Virus record (IMG/VR): IMGVR_UViG_3300032677_000167
Coordinates: 1-22,726 of that record
Source: a virus
Reading direction: 5' to 3' (one strand)
DNA: 22,726 nucleotides
Notes under the pieces: model-generated
Databases searched by the model: none
What the model was told of the DNA's origin: nothing
Seen by the model: only the letters and a program-made list of their open reading frames with translations
Shown: one piece after another, positions 7,053 through 13,604 of the stretch
Position numbering within the stretch: position 1 is the stretch's first letter
Layout: the number at the start of each line of letters is the position of its first letter
Made by a program: the position numbers and the translations under genes

Positions 7053-9359
7053 TTAGATAGCAGCCGTAATTTCAGAGAAGTCAACACCTGTTCTTACAGC
7101 AACGAAGTTCAACTGGATAAAGTTGATTGAACGTGCTGGTTTGATATAAATGTCGCCGACGAACTGATTTGCATCAATGACTGCTTGTGTATTGTTTGTT
7201 GAATCGCAAACAACTTGGAAATCAGTAATGCCCTGGCGACCTTGTACCTGTTGCAAGAATGGTGTAACAAGTGAAACAAACTGTGTTTGTGTAAACGAGT
7301 TGTTGAACTCGAATAGCAAGTTCTGTGCAGCTTGTGCGATTGTCTTTTCAAGAATAATGAATAGACGACGAACGTTAATACGATCAAACGCTGATGGGTT
7401 TGCTAATGTCTTATCGCCGTATAGGATTGTTCCTTGACCTGGGAAAGTCACAACTGGATTAACGCCTAGTGGATATAGAACATCGCGATCTGTCTTGGTT
7501 GGATTGTAAGCAAGCTTGACAATATTCTTGATCTGACCACGATTGAAACCAGCAGGTGACCACCATGGATCTTTAGTCGTATCAGTATAGACGCATAGAC
7601 CAGCAATGTCGCCATTTAGTGGAACATAACGGTATACGTCATTGTACTTGTCGTACTGATATTTGTAGCCAGAATCCATGACACCATATGAAGATGCTGT
7701 TAAGCCAGCACGGAAGTTTTGAACAGAAGCAAGTTCATTACCTACGTTGTTGACAACTGATGAAGCATTTGGTGAAATGAACACAACGCAGTCCATACGT
7801 GGCTGAGCAATGTTCTGGATTAGATAGTTGCCAAGTAGCGTTCTATTTGTTTCGTCTGACTTACCAGTCAATAGAAGCGAGATTGAAGCACGCTCTGTTG
7901 ACTTATATTGGTCATAAGCAGCAGTGATTGCACCGATGTTTGTGCCAACATTGCTTTCTGAGAAGCCGTCTTGACCACCAGCAAATGCGATAGATGTAGG
8001 AACAACATCGGTCAATGTTGTCATATTCGCTGAAGTGTTTGCATATGAGGCAGTTGGTAGATTTGTTACCCAAACATAGTTTGAGTTTTGATTTAGAATG
8101 TTGAGATAGTAGTTGGTTGCACCATCAACAGTCTTAGAATCTGTAGCGCGTGACATTCCCTGGAATACTTCTAGGATCTGCCCTGGAACGCCAGTGAACT
8201 TGCCTAGTGTATCTGTGACAACAGCATGGATCTGATCAACAGCAGCACTATTGCCATAGTTCTGACCGTAGTAAGAAACCGCTGGTGCACCAGTTACAGA
8301 ACTGTAATACTGCCATAGACGACCAACGTTACCTGAAACGTTCCAAGGTGTTGAGATTGTGTATGGAGTATAGAATGAAAGGTTTAGGAACTCTTGTGCA
8401 GCTTTGATTGTTGCTGAACCGGTTGATCCTGTGAATGCGCTTGATAGAACAACTGATGTTGAACTTGGAACAGAAACGATTGTGGTGTTGTTAGCAAGAC
8501 CAGCAATAGAAGCACTTACAGAATAACCAATGTAAGCATTTGTCATTCCGCTTAGACCAGTAACAGTGTTTGACGAAGCAGTGAATGTTACGCCAGCATT
8601 GATTACTAGTGCAGGAGCAGTGCCCTTCGAAGCAACCTGTAGTGTCTGTGTACCGATTGTTGTGTTACCAACTGTGATCCAGTCACCAACTGTTAATGCT
8701 TGATATGCAACATATGAAGCTAGGTTAGCAGCAGCAGTAGCAGCATTGATGATGGCTGAAGTATCGTTGAATGAAAGTACAGCAGTATTCGAGTTGAATG
8801 TGAATGTTGTATTTGAGATATTCACCAAGTTTGATGAATATGCGTTAGCAGTATCAACCGTTGAGATTGTAAGGCTGCTACCGATTGCACCTGGATACTT
8901 TGCAGTATAGAGGTATGTTGGATTTGAAGAAAACTGACCATTGTTTGCAGCAGTATTATATGCTGTCTGGTTTGTGATATTGAAGTTTGCGTTAACGTTC
9001 GAACCCCAATACGTATTACCAGCAACGTTAGCAACAATAGCGCCACTTGTATCAGCGATAGCACTAAATGTACCATAGCCGTCAGTTGTAGTATCTGTTG
9101 TGTTAGCAGCGCGACTTACGTATAGTGAGTTACCATAAGCAAGGAAGTTTGCGGCTGTGAAAAATGTTTCGGCGTTTAGATTGGTTGGCTTACCAAAACG
9201 CTTCCATAGAGTTACTTCTGAATCAACTAGAACTAGCTGACCGATTGGACCCCAACGAAACACACCAGCAATAGCGCCAGTTGTGGTCGAAACGACAGGT
9301 ACTGTTGTGGTTGCATCGTATTCGGTAACGCTTACGCCTGGACTGACTTGAATTGCCAT
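7053..9359 (-). CDS. 18: Tail sheath protein (T4 gp18-like) with an extra beta domain
   Basis: Gp18 subunits surround the tail tube and contract to drive infection. The N-terminus (SPGVSVTEYDATTTVPVVST, then GVFRWGPIGQ and LWKRFGKPT) and the C-terminal part (ARSINFIQLNFVAVRTGVDF) are typical of the sheath core. With 768 residues it is longer than T4 gp18 (659). The extra length lies in the middle, which is variable in this family. Residues about 256-319 look like a small beta module (SNTVTGL, AGLANNTTIVSV, STSVVLSSAFTG) that is also present in gp15 of this phage. AAGGGAG is placed 7 bases before the ATG, and an exact late promoter lies 52 nt upstream. Confidence 0.96.
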   Translation of the reverse strand: MAIQVSPGVSVTEYDATTTVPVVSTTTGAIAGVFRWGPIGQLVLVDSEVTLWKRFGKPTNLNAETFFTAANFLAYGNSLYVSRAANTTDTTTDGYGTFSAIADTSGAIVANVAGNTYWGSNVNANFNITNQTAYNTAANNGQFSSNPTYLYTAKYPGAIGSSLTISTVDTANAYSSNLVNISNTTFTFNSNTAVLSFNDTSAIINAATAAANLASYVAYQALTVGDWITVGNTTIGTQTLQVASKGTAPALVINAGVTFTASSNTVTGLSGMTNAYIGYSVSASIAGLANNTTIVSVPSSTSVVLSSAFTGSTGSATIKAAQEFLNLSFYTPYTISTPWNVSGNVGRLWQYYSSVTGAPAVSYYGQNYGNSAAVDQIHAVVTDTLGKFTGVPGQILEVFQGMSRATDSKTVDGATNYYLNILNQNSNYVWVTNLPTASYANTSANMTTLTDVVPTSIAFAGGQDGFSESNVGTNIGAITAAYDQYKSTERASISLLLTGKSDETNRTLLGNYLIQNIAQPRMDCVVFISPNASSVVNNVGNELASVQNFRAGLTASSYGVMDSGYKYQYDKYNDVYRYVPLNGDIAGLCVYTDTTKDPWWSPAGFNRGQIKNIVKLAYNPTKTDRDVLYPLGVNPVVTFPGQGTILYGDKTLANPSAFDRINVRRLFIILEKTIAQAAQNLLFEFNNSFTQTQFVSLVTPFLQQVQGRQGITDFQVVCDSTNNTQAVIDANQFVGDIYIKPARSINFIQLNFVAVRTGVDFSEITAAI

Positions 9360-9410
9360 TGTTATCTCCCTTATCGCAAAAACAGGTTATGATTATGTTT
9401 GCTTTGATTG

Positions 9411-9418
9411 TATTTATA
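9411..9418 (-). promoter_or_regulatory. Late promoter of gene 18
   Basis: Exact TATAAATA on the minus strand in the 77-nt gap between the C-terminal terminase gene and gene 18, 52 nt before the gene 18 ATG. It probably serves the 18-19-(20) unit. Confidence 0.72.
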
Positions 9419-9436
9419 AAAAACTAATACTAGATG

Positions 9437-10582
9437 CTACATCATCAACCACTGTCTGAATGACGATTCGAAATCATCACCTGCATTGGGATCTTCCCAT
9501 GCTTCATCAACATAACCAAATGGCACAAGATTTTCTTCAATAAGTCTCTGATTGTTGGCCAAAACTTCAAGTCTTGCATCGTTGTTGCTTAGTTCTTTGA
9601 AATAGTCTTGATGTACTAACCAAGAGAACAGAACGCAGCACATAACAAGGTCATCATGACTTCCTTCTTCGGCTTGATACTTTGCATTGTGTTCAACAAA
9701 GCGATACATTTCTTGAAGAAGATCATAGTCATTGATTATCAGCTTATCATTCTCAACCAAACTCTTAAAGTTGGCACAACCAATACGCTTGACTTGTGTT
9801 GTGGTACGAACACCCATAGCAAAACGAACACCGCCCATAGTGCCGCCGATCTTCTGGCCAGCGCGACCTTTAGTCTTTGTTGATAGTACGTTTTCATATT
9901 CTAGATCGTGCTGTAGAATGTCCACCACCTGTTGGCCAACGTCATTGATTTCAACTAGAACATATGCATCATTGTAATGTCGCGACACGTTGTAGATGAT
10001 CGTAGGATAAACCAAAGATTCGATTTCATTATTACGATATTTTGCTACCACTCGATATGGTACGTCTGTGATGTCAAACACAATGAATGCAGAATAATCG
10101 ATACCAGAACCACGGGATGTATCAACCACAGTAGCATAGACGCGACTTTCATTCACGTCCTCATACATATCAACATCATTGTTTGTTAGAATAGGATCAA
10201 TGTAGGTAAGCTGTGCTAGTTTGTTACCATCAATCAGTGTATTAGATGAACCAAGGAACTCTGTATTGTGTGACACAACATCATTAGAGTAGTATGTTTC
10301 AGATTCTTCAACGCCTACTGGATCATAAACTATATATGGTCCTTCTGTAAGTAGCGTAATCTTAGATATTTTTTTCCCAGTTATTGTTTGTCCTATTGAC
10401 AAATCTTTTGCAAAAGAAAATCCACTATCTGTCAAAAAGACATGTTTAGGTGATACTCTAATAAACGTATCATCAAAATCAAAGCGAATCAAAGTATCTG
10501 TAGTTTTTGACACCACACCAGAAAAATCTTTATATCCTAAAGGAGTTTTTATTCTGTATCTTGTGTTTTCTTTATACTGCAC
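9437..10582 (-). CDS. 17: Large terminase C-terminal part with N-terminal C-intein (T4 gp17-like, split)
   Basis: This ORF encodes a 106-residue C-intein followed by 275 residues of terminase C-extein. The extein begins TEFLGSSNTL and carries the RNase H-like packaging nuclease that cuts concatemeric DNA. Candidate metal-binding acids are Asp154 (ATVVDTSRGSGIDYS), Glu211 (VLVEINDVG) and Asp310/311 (GSHDDLVMC), the pattern seen in T4 gp17. The start is GTG at 10582, 11 nt inside the 3' end of the HNH gene, suggesting translational coupling; the ribosome site is weak. It has no ATPase motifs, which lie on the separate upstream gene at 11174-12055. Trans-splicing after Asn106 should join the two into a full motor of about 538 residues (T4 gp17 has 610). 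The nuclease assignment is firm. Splicing is inferred from motifs. Confidence 0.94.
   Translation of the reverse strand: MQYKENTRYRIKTPLGYKDFSGVVSKTTDTLIRFDFDDTFIRVSPKHVFLTDSGFSFAKDLSIGQTITGKKISKITLLTEGPYIVYDPVGVEESETYYSNDVVSHNTEFLGSSNTLIDGNKLAQLTYIDPILTNNDVDMYEDVNESRVYATVVDTSRGSGIDYSAFIVFDITDVPYRVVAKYRNNEIESLVYPTIIYNVSRHYNDAYVLVEINDVGQQVVDILQHDLEYENVLSTKTKGRAGQKIGGTMGGVRFAMGVRTTTQVKRIGCANFKSLVENDKLIINDYDLLQEMYRFVEHNAKYQAEEGSHDDLVMCCVLFSWLVHQDYFKELSNNDARLEVLANNQRLIEENLVPFGYVDEAWEDPNAGDDFESSFRQWLMM
10265..10582 (-). other. C-intein of an atypically split intein
   Basis: The first 106 codons of the downstream terminase gene have no terminase similarity and read as intein. A block-B-like histidine lies in FIRVSPKHVFL (His47). 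A block-F segment YIVYDPVGVEESETYY contains Asp87. The block-G end is SNDVVSHN with the penultimate His105 and terminal Asn106, followed by Thr as the +1 nucleophile. Layout and length closely resemble the long C-intein of the AceL-TerL terminase intein (about 104 residues) as I remember it. Together with the 30-residue N-intein it makes a complete mini-intein of about 136 residues without a built-in endonuclease. Confidence 0.9.
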
Positions 10583-11126
10583 TGAAACTTTTACCTGTTA
10601 CTAGTTTTCTAATACATGCAGATGTTACGCCATATTCTTCTGCATACTTTTTACTAAATGCTTGTTCATATGATAAAACTTTACCATTCTTTTGAACTTT
10701 ACCCACTCCATCAATATATGGTCTAGTGTTGTATAGTTCAAGTATAGCGTCAACATTTTCACCAAGTTTGCTGTGATAAACTTTACCTCTCTTTGCTTCA
10801 CTTGCTTTAGGTAAAGAATATCCACTGATGCCTTTATTCCAAGGTGTGGTTCCCTTTTTTACACCGCCAACACCAGGTCTTTTCTTACCTTTTTGTATAT
10901 CACTAATATATGTCGGAGACATACCCATTCGTTTTGCTATCATTACACAAGCGCCATAGTCACCCTGCGAATAGTGTATATCATAGTGTTCTTGTATACT
11001 CACGCAAGTAAGATTCATGATATCATTATTGGCATGGTTACCATCAACATGATGTATTTCATATGATCTACCTTCTGTATCTCTCGGAATAGGACCATAC
11101 TCTTTTTCATATATTTTTCTATGCAT
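10572..11126 (-). CDS. HNH homing endonuclease located between the two terminase/intein halves
   Basis: The 184-residue protein starts with an HNH nuclease domain: YEIHHVDGNHANNDIMNL (His25/His26, Asn33-34), then His47 and His51 in EHYDIHY as further ligand candidates. A helix-turn-helix-like stretch follows (about 61-80, AKRMGMSPTYISDIQKG), then a NUMOD3-like KGTTPWNKG (91-99) and a second HTH-like module near the C-terminus (162-180, EEYGVTSACIRKLVTGK). This mix of nuclease plus modular DNA-binding parts is typical of free-standing phage homing endonucleases. The gene has its own late promoter (22 nt upstream) and AGGAG before the ATG. It lies exactly between the N-intein and C-intein genes, and its last 11 nt overlap the C-intein gene. 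It probably promotes spread of the interrupted terminase locus. Its target site is not known. Confidence 0.87.
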   Translation of the reverse strand: MHRKIYEKEYGPIPRDTEGRSYEIHHVDGNHANNDIMNLTCVSIQEHYDIHYSQGDYGACVMIAKRMGMSPTYISDIQKGKKRPGVGGVKKGTTPWNKGISGYSLPKASEAKRGKVYHSKLGENVDAILELYNTRPYIDGVGKVQKNGKVLSYEQAFSKKYAEEYGVTSACIRKLVTGKSFSAV

Positions 11127-11147
11127 AAAAATCTCCTAGTTCTATTG

Positions 11148-11155
11148 TATTTATA
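11148..11155 (-). promoter_or_regulatory. Late promoter of the HNH gene and C-terminal terminase part
   Basis: Exact TATAAATA on the minus strand in the 47-nt gap after the N-terminal terminase gene. Transcripts from here would carry the endonuclease and the C-intein-terminase gene but not the N-terminal half. Confidence 0.7.
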
Positions 11156-11173
11156 AAACCAAGAAACTCTATC

Positions 11174-12055
11174 TCAAAGTGTATTATATAGTTGACTTAT
11201 AGGAATGCACATATATTCATTTGTTGTTGTATCGTAGACATCTATCATAGTTTCTTCTGCAACACATTCAAATTCCTGTCTCCACTGACGTTCACTGGTG
11301 TTTTTGATATATTCATCTTTGAATGCTTCGTCACGACCAGGAACGTCTCTCCAGTTAACAGAGCAGCGAACGTATGTGTTACGCCCTTGTTCCGAATCGG
11401 ACCACAACTTATAGAATAGGTTCATCCCATTCGGTGTTGAAGTGATGATAACTTTAGTTGTCTTACCTGAAGTGATCGTAGGATAAACTGAAGCGAAGAA
11501 TGATTCTTGAATGTTGTTAGGAACGAACGCAAACTCATCAAGATATAGAAGTGAGAACGTCTTACCACGAACAGCAGAACCACCGGTGGCTGATGCAAGT
11601 GCCTTTGATCCGTTCTCTAGTTCAATGTCGCCTTCATTCCAACGCTTCACGCCTTGCTGTAACCAGTTGGGAAGATGTTCAAACATCAACTTCACACGGT
11701 TAAGGATTTCTCGTGCCTGCATGTCTTTGTTGGCAAGAATAGCAATAGCATAGTTTTTATTGAAAAGAAGTTTATGCAGCATGTAAGCGCAAACTGTAGT
11801 TGTCTTACCGCACTGACGAAGCAGTTTACAAATAGAGAAACGATTTGTCTCAAATGTATTGACCATATTCTCCTGAAATGGCCAAAGATTGAAGTTGATT
11901 AGACCGTCGTCAACACTAACAATCTTACAGTATGTTTTAATAAAGTAAATCTGATCTTCAGCACATCTTTTAAACTCTTTTACCTTATCTAAATCCCACT
12001 CAACAGGAACGTTGACGGCTTTTAGATTTTGGTTATTATTATAGTATTCTGCCAT
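11174..12055 (-). CDS. 17: Large terminase N-terminal ATPase part ending in an N-intein (T4 gp17-like, split)
   Basis: Residues 1-263 are the packaging ATPase that powers DNA translocation into the prohead through the portal. Motifs in order are: LWPFQENMV (57-65, the usual adenine-binding region), Walker A RQCGKTT (80-86), SATGGSAVRG (155-164), Walker B LLYLDEF with catalytic Glu174, and coupling motif TSTPNG (205-210). The extein ends at SERQWRQEFE. Residues 264-293 are an N-intein starting with Cys264, and the protein stops there, so the nuclease domain is missing and is encoded at 9437-10264. The ATG overlaps the gene 16 stop by one base (TAATG), with AAAGGTG upstream, indicating coupled translation. 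No late promoter lies directly in front, so it is probably transcribed with 15 and 16. Confidence 0.95.
   Translation of the reverse strand: MAEYYNNNQNLKAVNVPVEWDLDKVKEFKRCAEDQIYFIKTYCKIVSVDDGLINFNLWPFQENMVNTFETNRFSICKLLRQCGKTTTVCAYMLHKLLFNKNYAIAILANKDMQAREILNRVKLMFEHLPNWLQQGVKRWNEGDIELENGSKALASATGGSAVRGKTFSLLYLDEFAFVPNNIQESFFASVYPTITSGKTTKVIITSTPNGMNLFYKLWSDSEQGRNTYVRCSVNWRDVPGRDEAFKDEYIKNTSERQWRQEFECVAEETMIDVYDTTTNEYMCIPISQLYNTL
11177..11266 (-). other. N-intein (30 residues) of an atypically split intein
   Basis: The terminase N-part ends in CVAEETMIDVYDTTTNEYM plus 11 further residues. Cys as residue 1 and the following ETMIDVYD strand fit intein block A. The fragment ends before any block B, so the break lies much closer to the N-terminus than in usual split inteins, whose N-part is about 100 residues. 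The 25-residue N-intein of AceL-TerL has the same layout, at a similar point of the terminase. Confidence 0.88.
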
Positions 12056-12492
12056 TATTCACCTTTGAGCAGTTTGTGCAACTCAGCGGTTGTTCCCACA
12101 AATAGGTTGTTAGTTACATTACCAGTAGTCTTTTCTGCTTCTTCTGGTGTTTTGTCCATCTTCTGGATCTCTTTGACTTGCTTGCTTAAGTTCAATAGCT
12201 TCTGGTTAGCTGTCACCAAGCCATTCACCAGTGTGCCAACAACTTCGTATGCAGATGCCGACTGAGACTGCTTTGCGAACTCCAGCATGTCTGTGAGTGC
12301 TTCCTGACCAGCTTCGATGATGTCATAGAGATTCTTACGCGCAAAGTCGTAATCGTTCTCTGCATTGGTTTGCGATTCGTCTTGAACAAGAATAGCCTGT
12401 GTAGGCAACTTCTTTGTCGGAAACCCAACCGAGTCGTTCATTGGGCTAAGGCCTAGTTTTTGTGAAATGATTTGATTATTCGCTATGTTCAT
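12055..12492 (-). CDS. 16: Small terminase subunit (T4 gp16-like)
   Basis: Gp16 forms a ring that recognises phage DNA and regulates the large terminase. The 145-residue protein (T4: 164) is mainly helical. Its central region, about residues 45-110 (YDFARKNLYDIIEAGQEALT and YEVVGTLVNGLVTANQKLLN), matches the coiled-coil core of the family. The C-terminus has NNLFVGTTAELHKLL, a short motif I recall from T4-like gp16 proteins. It starts 3 nt after gene 15 and its stop overlaps the gene 17 start, the T4 order. No good ribosome site is visible, so translation is probably coupled to gene 15. Confidence 0.85.
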   Translation of the reverse strand: MNIANNQIISQKLGLSPMNDSVGFPTKKLPTQAILVQDESQTNAENDYDFARKNLYDIIEAGQEALTDMLEFAKQSQSASAYEVVGTLVNGLVTANQKLLNLSKQVKEIQKMDKTPEEAEKTTGNVTNNLFVGTTAELHKLLKGE

Positions 12493-12495
12493 ATA

Positions 12496-13575
12496 TCACC
12501 CGATATTTGTAAACCAATCTTTTATGTAACCATAGTTGCTGTTAGCTTCAATCTCTGATACAGGAATAGAAATGGAAGCATTGCTTGTTGGATTTCCATT
12601 CGCATCTAGACCAGGAGTAATCTGTACATATTCTGCAATAGGAGAGTTGCCAGAAGTTGTAAAGGTTACGTTAGAGTTTAAACCAGTATATATGTTGCTA
12701 AGTGAAACCGATGTCGTATTTACCGCGGTTACTGTTGTATTTGCTGGCAATCCTTGAACGTTTGCTGTAATCCTAGAACCAACATCGATAGAATCAATAT
12801 CGGCATTTGTAAAGATTGTGTTACTGCCGTTACTGATTGTGCCAACAAAAGTATCGTTATCACCAGATACACGGAAGTTGATATCAACAGTATTGATGAC
12901 GCCCTGTGTTGAGATTGGACCAAAGATATAGCCTTTGAGAACGAACTGAAGTTCCCAAATGATAGCATAGCGGTCATTGAAACTGGCTTCGTAAGTATCT
13001 TCATACTGAATGTTTTTTAAAACAACAGGAATATCCATCACAATACCCATTTCTGGAATGAGATTGATCGCTGTTGTCCACTCTGGCTTGAAGAATGGCA
13101 AAATCTGTTCTACAATGCGACAAGCATCATCGGCGTTTCTAGCAAGAATCGATAGATCGATGTTAAAGTTGTACGGAACAGGATTGTACTGATACCCGAG
13201 TGTGTTGCCCATATTTGTTAGATTGACATTCTTGCCAACCGTGTTTAACTTACGCGATGAATCGTATTCAACACTTTTGATTTCAAAAGACATTCTAGGT
13301 AGAACCTGATTGACCTGGCGTAGCAAGTCTGGGTTCTCTTGAAGTCGAACGAGATAACGATCTTTTGGACCATATGATAATGGCACTTTCAGCGTATCAA
13401 CAGCATCTCCTGCCTCATTGACGCGATCAATGAGAATATCATTGAACAACGAACCAAACAGAACAATATACTTTCTGATACTGCCAAAATAAAAGTTGTT
13501 GCCAAAAATAACACTTCTCCCGAATCGGTTTATATAAATATAGTTGTAGATCGCGGTGACTTGGCCGAAACCCAT
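12496..13575 (-). CDS. 15: Tail sheath stabiliser / tail terminator (T4 gp15-like)
   Basis: Gp15 caps the tail and joins it to the neck. Family features are the N-terminal FYFGSIRKYIVLFGSLFNDI, VPLSYGPKDRYLVRL (64-78), YQYNPVPYNFNIDLSI (129-144) and ACRIVEQILPFFKPEWT (151-167). At 359 residues it exceeds T4 gp15 (272). The added C-terminal part (about 244-307) is a beta module also seen in gp18. The start is doubtful. The only in-frame ATG (13575) adds 22 residues that look non-coding, has a poor ribosome site and overlaps a plus-strand late promoter. The family usually begins MFG...FY. In this frame IFGNNFYF starts at an ATT codon (13509) with GGGAG at 7-base spacing. I give the ATG as the outer limit but favour ATT as the real start. 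Confidence 0.88.
   Translation of the reverse strand: MGFGQVTAIYNYIYINRFGRSVIFGNNFYFGSIRKYIVLFGSLFNDILIDRVNEAGDAVDTLKVPLSYGPKDRYLVRLQENPDLLRQVNQVLPRMSFEIKSVEYDSSRKLNTVGKNVNLTNMGNTLGYQYNPVPYNFNIDLSILARNADDACRIVEQILPFFKPEWTTAINLIPEMGIVMDIPVVLKNIQYEDTYEASFNDRYAIIWELQFVLKGYIFGPISTQGVINTVDINFRVSGDNDTFVGTISNGSNTIFTNADIDSIDVGSRITANVQGLPANTTVTAVNTTSVSLSNIYTGLNSNVTFTTSGNSPIAEYVQITPGLDANGNPTSNASISIPVSEIEANSNYGYIKDWFTNIG
13533..13540 (+). promoter_or_regulatory. Plus-strand late promoter of the GIY-YIG gene
   Basis: Exact TATAAATA on the plus strand, 65 nt before the ATG of the only plus-strand gene. It lies inside the questionable 5' extension of gene 15 and is the only late octamer noticed pointing right. 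Confidence 0.6.
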
Positions 13576-13604
13576 CTACTCTAACGCTTTGAAGGAGCAT
13601 CAGC

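Noticed and set aside
10265-10582. Gene 17 breakage as a simple frameshift or pseudogene
   Set aside because: The catalytic motifs are intact in both parts, the intein ends are complete, and the second part has a coupled start. This indicates a functional split.
9437-12055. Terminase interruption as a group I intron
   Set aside because: Both halves carry coding sequence with intein blocks right up to the extein borders, ending in Cys1 and His-Asn signatures, and each half has its own start and stop. An intron would leave untranslated core structure between directly adjoining exons.
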